DNA from: Formicarius rufipectus
Taxonomy: Eukaryota; Chordata; Aves; Passeriformes; Formicariidae
Direction of reading: 5' to 3'
DNA: 64,000 nt
Assembly: GCA_013399695.1 (NCBI GenBank)
Contig: VXAU01003742.1
Location: forward strand, 124,001-188,000
In this document: positions 21,798 to 33,600 of the stretch, in pieces
Layout: the number at the start of each line of letters is the position of its first letter
Numbering within the stretch: position 1 is the first letter of the stretch
The notes under the pieces: model-generated
What the model was told of the DNA's origin: nothing
The model's database searches: none
The model's input: only the letters and a program-made list of their open reading frames with translations
Made by a program: the position numbers and the translations under genes

Positions 21798-21811
21798 CTA
21801 ATTATAATTAG
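21798..21811. promoter_or_regulatory. 14-bp palindrome of tandem TAATTA homeodomain words
   Basis: CTAATTATAATTAG is a perfect palindrome containing two abutting TAATTA sites. Just downstream, TTTAATTAGAG adds another TAATTA-type site. It is a candidate homeodomain dimer site in gene-free DNA. Confidence 0.4.
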
Positions 21812-24589
21812 TGATGCTTGCCATGGGAGTTTGCAAACATGGTTTAATTAGAGCAGCCGGGCTCTCTCCACATGCTGCACCTTCCCCGGGGTCAAGGACA
21901 GAGCAGAGTGAGGGAAGCAGGAGCTGGGGGATGCTCAGCAAAGTTTGGCTGCTGGGCCCACACAAGATTTACTCCTTCTCTTTGCCCACCATGGCCCGAG
22001 GGGCTGGCAGGGCTCGGCTCAGCTCAGTTCAGCTCAGCTCAGCTGGCAGGGCTTGCCCTGTGATGGTGTCTGGACCCAGTCCTCAGGCTCCCAGTGCCAC
22101 CAGGACTGCCTGCTGCTCCTGGGGATGGGAGGACACCTGTGCACAGTGACTCAGCCAGAGGCCAGCAGACACTGAGCTGGGAAATTTAATCTACAGCTAC
22201 AAGAAAGGGCTGTGGAGTCTCTGGATGCATGTGACTGCTGCTTCTGTCAAGAAGAAAAATAGGAAAGGGGAGTAGGGAATTAAACCAAAGCCATGAAGCA
22301 GACAGGGAGGGTAGGGAGAATTCAACAGGCAGCCCCAGCATGGGCTGATGGCCACCTGTCCCTGGTGCCCAAAGCCCTGCAGAGCTGGGACCAGGATGGT
22401 GAGAGACATCACTGAGTGCGAGGAGGGGATGAGGCTGAGGGAGAGCAAGCCCCTGGCAAGCTGTGCCTCTGGGTGCAGCCAAGACAACCCCTGCTCAGGT
22501 TGTCCCATGACCAACCAGGTTATCTGGAGGGAAGAATTTTGCATGAATTTGGGATAAACAAGAGCATCCCAAGCTCAAGGACAGTCAGCCGTGGTGTCTG
22601 GGCAGTGGCAGGCAGTATGCCCCTGCAGGCTGAGCCGTGGGCAGGACAACTGGAGTCACAGTGTGGAGAGCAGCGACCTGGTCAGAACTCCTGCACATTG
22701 AAAGCCCTGCAATGAGGAACCCGGATGACTAATTGCCATTGTCACCAATCCTAATTAGAAGGCTGGCCACAGCCAGCTGGAAACTGTAAGTGTTAATTCT
22801 TTTCTGCAGGGGTGGTGCCCCATCCACGGAGGCTCCTGCCGCGCAGCCTGCCCAGACCAGCCGCCTGCTGGCCCTGGCTCCGTGTCCCCATCCTCACTCC
22901 GCTGTCCCGCATGCACCCCAATATCCATCGGCAGGGCACACACTGCCCGGACACCATCCGGACATCCCCTCCTTGGAGCTTCAGCGCGGTGGGCAAGGCA
23001 GGGAGAGGCTGGGGCAGGTGCCCGGCTCCTGTCGCTCCAGGGGCAGGTGTGCACGGTGCTCCCGCTGCTGAGAGGCCGTGGCTGGAAGCGGAGCTCTGTG
23101 TCTGGGTGACAGGTTTACAAATCACCACTGCTGCGTGCAGAGGGAGCTTGGCTGCCTCGGCATTCATCCCCGCGCTAATTGCTGCCTCCCCGAGGAACCC
23201 GATCCATCTCGCTGTAATTGACAAAAGGCAATTAAAAAGCAGTTGTGAATAAAGGGGGACATCTCCGGAGGACCTGGCAGGAGAGATTTAGGTGTTTTGC
23301 TCCCTGGTGCTTTGGAGAGGTTCCAGTGGCATGGCCAGGCAGCAATGTTTGGGACAGCTATACCCCCTCCTACCCTGTACCCAGCCCTGTGGCATGCGCA
23401 CTCTACCTGGCCCTCAGCCCAACTTTCCCTTCACCCAAATCTCCCCTTGCCCTGCCAGCTGCAGGACCATCCAGTTTTACCCCACAGCTGATCAACAGAC
23501 AGACCCAGAGTCCCATCTGGCGGCAGGTTCTCTGACCATCTTCCCGTGGGCAGGGAATGGGGCAGGAGCATCAGGCTTTGTGCCCACATGGGGCCAAAGC
23601 CAGCACCAAGCCCATTCCAGGTGTTCCCCTCAGGCCCAAACTGGGAACCCCCAGAATCTTCTCCTGCTGAGAGCTGCGGGGTCGTGGGGAGTGTAGGGCA
23701 GAGCCACCCCAGGGGAGTGCCATGGGAGCACCCTGGCCATGCTGCTTGTGCTGCCACCCAAGTGTGGCCTTGCTGGAGACAAAGGGCAATCAGCATCAAG
23801 TGGCACAGTGAGTGGCACGGAGCTGGGTGTGAAGAGCAGCTGATTGAGGAAGAGATGCGTCAGCTGCCTCTTGTGCACAGCAATCTCCTGATTGTGGAGA
23901 GCAGCAGGTGCGGGTGCTGCCAGCTCACCTGCCGAGAGGAGCCCTGCCAGCCGAGGTGGAGGGGAGGACAGCAGGAGGGCAGGGGGGATGTGAGACAGCG
24001 TGTGTGCCCTGTGTTCCCACGTGGCAGTGCCCTGTGTCCCTGCACAACAGTGCCCTGCGTCCCTGCTGGCATTTCTTTGCCAAGGGCCAGGCAGCTCTGC
24101 CCCAGCCTGGCAAGGACAGTCCACCCGGGGACAAAGGGCCAGGTAGCCCCATGGGCTGCAGCAGGCAGGTCTCCAGCTGCAGGGCAGAGCTTGTCAGCAG
24201 AGCAAGCCATGCCCACCCCAAGCTGTGCCAGCTGCTGATGCTGCCAGGAGACAGCCTGTGGCATGACGGAGCTGCCTTTTCTCCCACTACTTGTTCAGGC
24301 TGGGTCTCGAGAGCTTCCCTGGGGGAGCAAAATGCCCAGGGCAGAGCTACAGCCCCAGAGGACCCAGCATGTGGCTCAGGCAGACCGAACCCTTCCACTT
24401 GTCCCCAGCACTTGTGCCAGCACTGGCTGCTCGTGGCTCCTGCTAAAGGGGATCCCACCTACCTGTGACTCCTGGTGGGTAAGGGGTCAGGTCTTCCCTG
24501 TCCCCGGGGATGCTGCATGAGGCTCTGGCAGGGCTGCCATTCCCAGAGGTGGCAGATGGCTGGATGTGCTGATGCTGGGATGTTCCTCG
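21812..24589. other. Gene-free intergenic sequence
   Basis: Contains a (GCTCA)n-like pentamer tract at about 22012-22044 and two small AT-rich islands: 22715-22800 (CTAATTGCCATTGTC, CCTAATTAG) and 23100-23260 (GCTGTAATTGACAAAAGGC). The open frames near 23.5-24.3 kb are long but low in complexity and match nothing that I know. Confidence 0.45.
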
Positions 24590-24780
24590 CCATCTGTTGG
24601 GTCTAATTGACTTCCTGCAGAAGTTCTTTTAAAAAATTAAACCAGTTGCAAGAACGAAATTGTTAATTAAAAGGCCTTTTGATTAGATAGACAAATATTT
24701 ACCAATTATGACTGACCCCGGCCACTCTATTTTTTTTGTGTGCAAACTCCACAATCAGCAGTTATCTCAGCAATTAAGCC
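24590..24780. promoter_or_regulatory. AT-rich conserved-element-like block with TTAATTAA and forkhead words
   Basis: A compact AT-rich block with sharp edges. It holds TTAATTAA at 24663-24670, TGATTAGATAG, a forkhead-type TATTTAC inside ACAAATATTTACC, and CAATTATGAC. No open frame. An enhancer-like nature is inference. Confidence 0.38.
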
Positions 24781-26754
24781 CGTGCCAGTGATTCCCCTGT
24801 GCAATCCCTTCCCTGGAGGGGATGGGTCCCTGCAGTGGTGGGGATTCCAGCGGGAGGAGGTGGCCTGGTATGGTCAAACAAAGGGTGAGCTGCCCACTGC
24901 ACCCCGGGCACGACCACACACCACCTCACCCTGCTGGTGCTACAGGTACCACACTCTGGTTGTGGGGGCTTCTGACTGCATCCTCCCCTGGGTCTGGTGC
25001 CAGTCCCCAGGCAAGCAATTTAGGCAAGTCACAGCCTATTGCCCAGGAAAGGGACAGACTGGTGTGATCACAGCCTGTGGCACACTCTGCGCAGAGGTCA
25101 CCAGAGTGGTCACACCACTCCAAGGGGTGTGCTGGGAGAGATCTTGGGTTGCAGCACCAGCCACTCACTCCCAGGGAGGGACATGGGTTTTAATGTGGTA
25201 CAAAAATGATGGATGATTCTGAGCGAGCGAATGTTCAGTGTAAATTACCCATGTTAGGCTCCAATCCGTGGCTAATTCATTAGACACACGTTTCTACACA
25301 AAAATAAAAAGCCTTCTGCACACATTGTTCACGAAATGCTCTGAAGAAAAGATGTGGGGAGTCGAGGTTGTCTCTTGACCCACTCTTGTGGTTAAATACT
25401 AATTCCCAGCCTCTCTGCTCCTGCTGCCAGGAGTGGGCACAACTCCAGCCCAGCCACAAACCTTCCAGGGAAGTGGTGCCTGCCTGTCCCCAGAGCCTGC
25501 CTGGCCACGGGACTCAGCAGCCCTCAAAGCACATAAGCAATGGGGAGTCACAGAGAGCACTGGCCCCCATCTCTGGAGGGAAAATAAACCCTGGGCATCC
25601 GACCAGGCAGAATGCCAGGATGGCTCTGGAGGCATATTCTCATGATGTAGCACCATTGAGAGTCTTATTAATGGAGTGGGAAAGCTAATTGTGATTAAAG
25701 TAACAACAGCGTTAAACAGATAATTCTGCACTGACGGGCAAGATAGATTTTTTAAAAAGTGAATGAAAAAGGAAAAGACAGAGTAACCAATCTTTAAAAA
25801 TACAGAGATCAGTAAGTAAGGATTCATTTTTTTTATTAGCACAGGGCTCTCAAGGGAGGCATGTGTCTGCATCCCCAGTGCCCGAGACTGCTCAGCTCAT
25901 AATAAATGGCACGCCGGCGACGCTGGGCCTGCCCGCTGCATTGCCATGGCTACTGCACTCTGCCTCTGCAGAAACTAAATATTGAACAGAGAGCAGGTGT
26001 GCCGGGGATCCCAGCCCTCCCAGGCCACCAGCACATTCCCCATGAGCAGCCAGTGCCCCAGGAGAGAGCGCTTGGCTGGGGGCTACAGGTCAGGCCAAGT
26101 GGTGAGCATCCCTGTCCCAGCCACCCCCATGCAGGAGCCTTCTCACCTGAGCCAGGGGAGAGGGAATATGCCAAGCCCTGGGCAATGGGATCATCAGGGC
26201 CCCTCTCCAGGATGCTTAACATTACTGCCTGAGCAGAGCAGAGCTCCTTTACCCACCAGCAGCTGCAGGGAAAGCCCAGACAGGACCAACCCTGCACAGG
26301 CTGCCAGAGCAGGACCCTTCTTCTACCAGGGATGCTCCTCCCTGCACCTGCAGGGAATACATGGTGAGGATGTCCCATGTCCAGCCTTCCTGCAGGGCTT
26401 GGCTTCCTGTTTCAGCAGAGCCCAGGAACCAGGAACTCAGGAAACACCCTGTGGCTCATTCTCCCTGCAGTGACTAGCACAGGAGGCAGCTGGAAGGATT
26501 GTGCATATCAGGATGCTGGAGGTTATTGCTTTCATTAATAGCTGCATGAGAGTGCTTGAGGTGAGCCAGGCAGGAGCAGATCCCACCTCTCAGCACAGCT
26601 CCTGCCTGAAAACAACCTTCTCCTCCTCTTTCATTCCAAGAGCTCCCCAAGGCCTGTCTCTACCCAGTGGCTACAGGATTCCTGCTCCTGGGTTCCTTGG
26701 GGTGTTCTGTGTCTCACTGCTCTCTCACCCCCACTGTGCATTTCTGTTCACCCC
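24781..26754. other. Gene-free intergenic sequence
   Basis: GC-rich unique DNA with AT-rich islands at about 25190-25345 (GGCTAATTCATTAGAC) and 25660-25915 (TTATTAATGGAG, GCTAATTGTGATTAAAG). No gene recognised. Confidence 0.45.
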
Positions 26755-27120
26755 TCTAAATGTTCCAATACTGTAAAAGATCCATCAGAAACCTTCCACT
26801 CCAGAGGGATATATATTATCTAAATTTGATAAGACAACTTAATTTCTCTCCGTGTCTGTTACTGGCGATAAAACTGGGAGACTTTTATGACCCGGAGTCC
26901 TCTGTAAGATTGTCAGGAACTTATTATACAAGGTATAACTGGATTTCTCTCCACAGATGGCTCGCAGCCATGAGCTGTAACGCAATTCTGCAGCACATTT
27001 GGTAGAATAAATGCAAAGAGCTTGTTACAGTGAGTTAGATAAGAGAGACGGGAACACGGCTCTTGCAGGCTAATTCGGCATCTGATCTGCCTTTTCCCTC
27101 GCTGTGAAGGACGACTCGGA
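26755..27120. promoter_or_regulatory. AT-rich conserved-element-like block with GATA words
   Basis: About 365 bp of AT-rich sequence in GC-rich flanks. WGATAAG words lie at 26827-26833 and 27037-27043, and a short inverted repeat ATGGCT-CGC-AGCCAT near 26957. It has no domain in any frame. Conserved-element status is inferred. Confidence 0.35.
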
Positions 27121-28129
27121 AAAGTGCATTTCACACTGAGGAAGGAGCCAAGCCCTTCCCAGAGTCACCTGGGATTGATGCAGCAACCAGCGCGGTGCCC
27201 TCAGAGGGAGAGGACCTGGCATGCCACGGCAGAGCTGCTGCCCTGGCCCTTCCCACCACTGTTTCCTTCTTCCCAGCAAACAAGCACCAGCAGGTGCCTT
27301 CCTGCATAGCACGAGGGGCAGCAGGTCCCTCTCGGAGGCCCTCACAGCAGGCTCATCCTTTATAGTTATCATGCAGCCTATTCAGGCTCTGACCAGATAA
27401 AGACTGGTGATTTTTTATTTACTGATTTTTTATTTCAGCATCCTGCGGGCAGGATGCCATGCAGCACACTCATTTATCTCAATTTGCTCCCTCCTACCTC
27501 CCATCCCTAATTTTTCAGCAGAGCCTTGGAGGTGAAAGCCTTATCTCTGCGGCTCTTCTGCACATGGAAAGCAATCATGGCCTCTCCTTGCAGGGGCCCT
27601 GCTGGAGCTATTTGCTGTCGGGGCAGTGACTATATAGACTGTACATGAAAACAATCCCTCTGCAGCTGTGCATGGCCCTGGGCTGGGGCAGACCCCACAC
27701 TGATGCGTGGGGCTGCCGTGGGGCTTCATGCCTGGGGCTGTAAGAGCTCCCCGTCACACAGCGGCTCCCCAGTGACTGTCCCTGAACAAGAAACACTTCC
27801 CCAAGCTCAAACCGTGTTAGAGCAAATGAGAGCTGCTGAAAACCATCAGCATCTTTCTCTCATGACTCCTACTCCCCTGTGACCCTTGTGGCTGCAGTCC
27901 CTGGAGAATGCAGAGCCAGCTCTCCCCATGGCTGCTGGCAGCACCCCTGTGCACAAACTGTCCCCAGAGTGAGTGCTTGCCTGTGCCCTGCCTGCACCTG
28001 CACTGCTGCCAGAGACCCCCCAGCCATTTGGGAAAGCAGTGCAAAGGTCCCCTGGGCCTCAGTCCGCAGGGAATGGCAGGGCCAGGAGCCCAGCTTGGGG
28101 CACAGGCTGCAGCACAGCATTGCCATATT
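27121..28129. other. Gene-free intergenic sequence
   Basis: Mixed composition. An AT-rich stretch at about 27350-27490 has TTTTTTATTTACTGATTTTT. No gene and no repeat that I recognise. Confidence 0.45.
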
Positions 28130-28410
28130 AGTGCTAGGCAAAGGACGTTGTTATGTGCATCAGGTTTTGTAAAGGAACGTGTTTAAAATTCAATAGAAAT
28201 AAAGATTAAAAAATAAGTTTCTTATCTAAAGGAGCCATAGAGCCAGTGAAGAAATTATGAATGTCTCGTTGTCCAAGGTTAAAGAGTGAGAGCTGAGGCA
28301 TGAAAAGGCAGGAGATAAGATGAAATGTTTTCTGTTCAAATGAATGGGCTCCACTCTGCTCCCTAATAAACGATCAGTGTCAATATGACAAATTAATTCT
28401 GCATTGAGCT
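28130..28410. promoter_or_regulatory. AT-rich conserved-element-like block
   Basis: AT-rich unique sequence with AGATTAAAAAATAAG, TTGTCCAAGGTTAAAG, a GATAAG word and ACAAATTAATTCTGC. No coding signal. Regulatory identity is inferred. Confidence 0.32.
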
Positions 28411-30621
28411 CCACTCAGGGCTCAGTGTGTGCAGGGCAGGAAGGGTCCTGGCCACAGCTTCTGTTGCCAGACCCACATTGTAGGGCCAAGCTGGTCCTGC
28501 ATAACCTGCTGCTCCAGGAGCATCTCTGGGAGGGCAGCACAGGAGAGGCCCCATGTCCCTGGTTCTGCCACCCCTCTGCACAGCCTGGGGAGAGAGGGGG
28601 TGCCCTGGGCCCCAGCTATGGGCTGCAGCCACCCCTGGGCTGGGTTCCAACTGCAAGTGCTCCTCCAGCCCTAGGCAATGGGGGGACCATGGCAAGACCC
28701 CAAGGACAAGGGGACAGGGATGACGCATCCAGGACTGGCAGCTGGCGGTGGCTGCAGCAAAGCTGTGCCAGCAGGAGAAGCTGCTGGCAGAGCAGCCAGG
28801 TGACCCCGTAGAAGAGATTGGACCTTATAAAAAAGACAGTGACAAATGAAGCTCCCTTCCAGCTCAAGGCGTGGAGGAAGGGGACAGGGAGGTGCTTCCA
28901 GGAGCTGCGAGTTGAAGGTCACCCAGGGGCTGGATGATGCTGCCATGGGGCACGAGGAGGTCTGGGAGGGGATATGTGGGACAGGAAGGTGCCAGCAGAG
29001 TGAAATGGTGGGTGTGGGACCCCATGTGCCAGAGAAGTAGCAGCAGTTGGAAGAGGGTGAGCAGGAGCTGTCCCCACCCTGGGAGAGAACAGGCAGGGAG
29101 GATGATGCTCCTGAGCCCTGTGGTACACGACTGGGGCCATGGACCAGCCATGGCAGCCCTGGCCAGGGCAGCCCAGCCAGACCTGCAAGTGATGATGCTG
29201 CTGGGGACCTGTTTCCCATTGATGAGCAGGAACACAGGGACAGAAACAGAGTTCCTTGAGGTGGGAGCAGGCTGTCCAGCCAGGCAAAGCCTGGTGAACC
29301 AGCCACTAGTCCTCAGGGCACCATTCCTGCTGCAGAGTAGCCACCAGCCAAGCCCAGTTGCTGGTGGAGCAGGAGCTGATGGAAGGACTGCACAGCACGG
29401 GACAGGGAGAGGCTGGCACGGCCGTAACAGCAGCTGTTATTACTCACAGGACATCCTTAGTGCAAGATACACTCTTGCAGCAGACAAATCATAGCCGACA
29501 CACAACACTGTTACTCCGTGTTTACCTCCAGCTGCCTCAGGGCAAGAGCAGGTGAAGCTACAGGAGATGTGGGGAGGCTGGATCTGAGTGTTGCTGCAGC
29601 CCTGAGCAGATTCATGGCCCCATCACCACTGGAATTGCTCAATGCCAGACTCTGCCCAACCAGGAAAGCACAGGCAGGGATGGAGCAGAGCACTGCCCTT
29701 TCACTGGGGAGGCATCTCCATCACTGATTGCCACTAACAAACCTCCCCAGCAGTGCCCAAGGGTGCAGGTGCACACAGAGCATAGCACTGGTGATGACAA
29801 GTTTGCTTTGCAGGTCCCAAGGAGTGTGTGGGACATCTGGGTGCTGCACTGGTCCCTGGTAGCTGTCTCACCACGAGTGCACCACCATCAGCAGAGCTGG
29901 ATGGCAAAGCTTCCTTTGGTGCTTCTGCATTGGCATCCAACTAACCCAGACAGTGGCACTGTGCTGCCCTGGCTCCAGCACTGTGGCTGGTATGGGAGCA
30001 GGGTGCTCCAGGAAGGGTTAACAGCCTTCCCCATCTTGTTCTCAAAACACTGGCACTGGAGCTGGAATGGAAAGAGTATCTCAACAGCTGAGATTAAAAC
30101 AAGAAAATGAGTATAGAAATTATGTTTGTTAAAGTGAAATGGCTAATATAATCCTCAAAGGATTTTTCCTTTTGACTTAAAAAAACCCTAATATCTTCAT
30201 TTCCATACCTTTTTTAAGCTAATTTGTGGAAAATTAAAATGGTGAACCCACAAAGGCTGCAGTTTAATTGAATCTTGCATCAGCCCTTCGTGAGCAGTCT
30301 CTCTTGGATTCCTTGATTAGTTCCCTCCATTAAATCATTTTTGCATCGTTTAGCTGAGATACTGTCTTCTGGCGGGTCTGGGACTCAGGGACCTGGATAA
30401 CTCAGTCTCCATCTGAGCAGATGTAAAACGACACGCCATGCTCTGGAGAACTGTCTTATTTGGCCTCCCGTGCCTGCAGAACTCACTCCTGTGCCTCACT
30501 GCCTGGGCAGACACCATAGCATGGGACTGCCCTTGGCACCTGGCCTGGCAGGGGCTCAGCACATCCCCAGGTGCCAGGCATGGCTGCTTGGACTGGAGTG
30601 AGCCCAGTGGTGGTGGGATGG

Positions 30622-30675
30622 GGAGCAGCAGGAGCAGAGGGAGCAGTGGGAGCAGCAGGAGCAGTGGGAGCAGTG
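30622..30675 (+). repeat. 9-bp tandem repeat (GGAGCAGYR), six copies
   Basis: Six back-to-back 9-mers, all beginning GGAGCAG, with variants CA, AG and TG at the end. Confidence 0.9.
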
Positions 30676-33600
30676 CTTGGCACTAGGCAGCTTCGAGCAG
30701 GTGTGCTGGCCTGGCTGTGGGGGACATGGGGTATGGCAGGGACACCAGTGAGACGTCCTGGCAGGGGCATTCCTTCCACTCTGCCTGCTCAGAGTGCCCT
30801 GTGCACAGGCTACAAGCACAGGCCCTGGTAGAGCCCCATTCCCCAGGATGGGCATGTATGCAGGATGCAGCTACAGTGCTGGGAGATATATGAAGTTCAC
30901 CTTCTGTCTCTCCCTGCTGAATTCCCTCTCTTTAAGTGCAGATAAATTGCACCTACTAGGAACAGCTCATAACTTGGAGCATTTACAACCTCCTTGTCCC
31001 ATGGCACAACATCCCTACAGGGACAGAGCCACTCAATCTCTCTGCAATCACCACCAGCAGTTGCACATGAGGACAGCCAGCCTTGCTCTGGCCCTGTGAG
31101 TCACATCTCAGCCCTGTCAGTCACCTGACACTGCCCACTGCACTCAGATCAGCGGGTGCTGCATGAGCCAACTCTTCTTCCTACATCCCCTGAGCAACTC
31201 TGGCACCTCTCCCTGCCCCAGCAGTGGCACAGTAGTGTTCTGATGGCCTTGTCAGGCTATCATGTCCCATAGATTAAAACAGATTTATATAAAGTCCTTT
31301 TCACCCCATTAGATTACTCTGGATTAACCTTGATCTCAGTAATAGATGCTATAAATGTAAGTCCTGCTCAGGGGGATTTTATCCATATGTTCTTGGAAGG
31401 CAGAAAGTAGATAAATTCTTAGAGAAGGTCTTACTGAGCGATTAGAAAGATTTAACCTCTTCAGAGTCAGCTGGAGCCTTGTGCCCCTCTGCAGGGTGAG
31501 TGCTCAGCCCCACCGCCTCAGGCAGTGCCCCCCTGGCACCACCACCCCCTGGTGCAGGCTGGGGCACGTCCTGTCTCTCAGGGATGGGCACACTGTGTGT
31601 GCTGCTCTGTGGCCTGATACCCCACGGCCATGTAGGGCTGCCCTGTAAAGCCTGGACTCTGAACCCACCTGAGAGTCCCACTGCTATTGTCCAGAGGGGC
31701 TGGGGACTGCCAAGCACCTGAGCTGTGCTCATGAGCCCCTGCAGAGCCAAGGGCTGCCTGATGCTGCTGCTGCCCTTGATTTATGGCCTGTGCTTTCCTT
31801 GAGAGCTTTGTTCTTTTCCACCAGTTGAAGGGCCAAGCCTGCTGGGCAGAGCTGGCTGCAGCCTTTCAGTGTTTGGCGACCAAGAAACAGTTAATGTAAG
31901 AAGGGATGAAGGCAGGACAAGGAAATTCAAGCAGCTGTTCGAGCAGAGAAAGGAGGGAGCCAGCACATCACACTACCCAGCACACGTAGGTGTGGCCTGA
32001 AGGGGTGGCAGCAACCAAAATTAATTCCCCATCCCCTCCTGCTGCTGATATTAAATTGCTCTAAGCGCAGGCTGGAGCCAGAGCCAAGCTCAGCTTTTCC
32101 AGGAGAGTCTGACCAGCAAGTTGCCTTCTGCTTGCTGATCAGAGAAGCACCTAACAGAGGAAGAAGAATTTGGCACTGGGCTGGGCTGCAGAGAACTGGC
32201 CCTGATGGAAGCTGCTGTGATCACACAGCCCGTGCAGGAGACAGGTGTAGGCTGTTGAGAGCAGACACAGTAATGAAGGGAAGTTGGCTCTGTGGAGTGT
32301 GTGGTGCTGTGGAGCTGCAACACTTGGGGTGCTCTGTGAACATTTCTGAGGTTCCCTAGTGGGGGCTGCAGTGATGCTGCAGAGTACTCTCAGATTGGAG
32401 CCGGTGGGAAGGCTTGACTTCAGCGTTGATCATGGGCTGACCATCAGGCTCCTGCACATCAGGCCCTGTAGGGCTGGGCAGCTGCAGGAAGGGGCTGCAG
32501 TTTCACCCCTGGCAGCAGAGCACAGTCTGTCAGGTCTGGCAGTGCCCATCCACTCCTGACCCAATGTGCTCCTGGGGCTGGTTCTGCCCTGGCCAGACTG
32601 GCTGGGTGCTCAGCTTTGCCTTTCCAGGGCAGGGTGCTGTGCTTGGCTGGCAAGTCTGTATGGCAAGGGCACCACTCCCTGGGCTGGGGGAAGGCAGGGA
32701 GGCTACCCAGACCTGCCTTTAGCAGAGGGGGAACAGGGGGAGCATGGTGTCCCCCTGCTTGTGCCCCCCAGCCAGGCACCTCTGCACACAGGACCCGCAC
32801 CTTTAACAAAGTTTGATGTGAATGTGCCTGGTGGGCAGCGCCCCAGGGTCGGGACTCCACCTGATGAGCTGCAGCACCGGGACAGCAGAGCTCTGCGAGG
32901 CAGCAAGCACAGGGGATGCAGAGTCAATAACACACTGCCTGCCCTCAAAGGCCAGCGTGTTCATTACCACACTGACCTCTCTGACTCCCTCCTGCCACTG
33001 TCTGTATTGTAGCTGTAGCCACACATATCCTGAGGGAGGGGAAGCCCCACATCCCTCGGATCAGCCAGGGTCCACACTCTGTCCTGGCTCTTTGACTCCT
33101 GCAGCAGCAGACATTTCCCTTGCTGGCTCTGCAGGGACATGTCCTTCCCACATCCTGCAAGGGCCAGGTACAAGGCAGTCTTTACACGATGACTGGTGCA
33201 GCTGGAAGAAGCACCAGCCAGGAGAAGGGCTTGGTAACTGCTCTGTATTATTATCAGTGGGGGTCCAGGCTGTTGCCAGCAAGTCTAGAAGGACTCTCTC
33301 TCAATAGTTTGCTCCCTTCTGCCCCTTGAGCAGCCCTGACCTGCTGCACAGGACTACAGCACTGGCCCCTGCCTTAGTGCTGCTGCCACTGTGAATCTGC
33401 AGAGACACCTACATGTGCCCCAGCAGGCACCTCCTTTCCTGTCCAGAGGCACATCTCTCTTGAGCTCCATCTCCCTCTTCCCAGAGCAGGCCACCCTGCA
33501 CGCTCAGCCCAGCCTGCTGCTGGCTCTGTCCACACCTGCCACCACCCCTGGCATCCCCAAACCCCCAAACCTCCTGTCCTGAGAGCCTCCTGCACACTAG

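Noticed and set aside
23546..24238. 230-codon plus-strand frame
   Set aside because: No domain, no splice-consistent neighbours, and overlapping frames of similar length on the other strand; composition effect.
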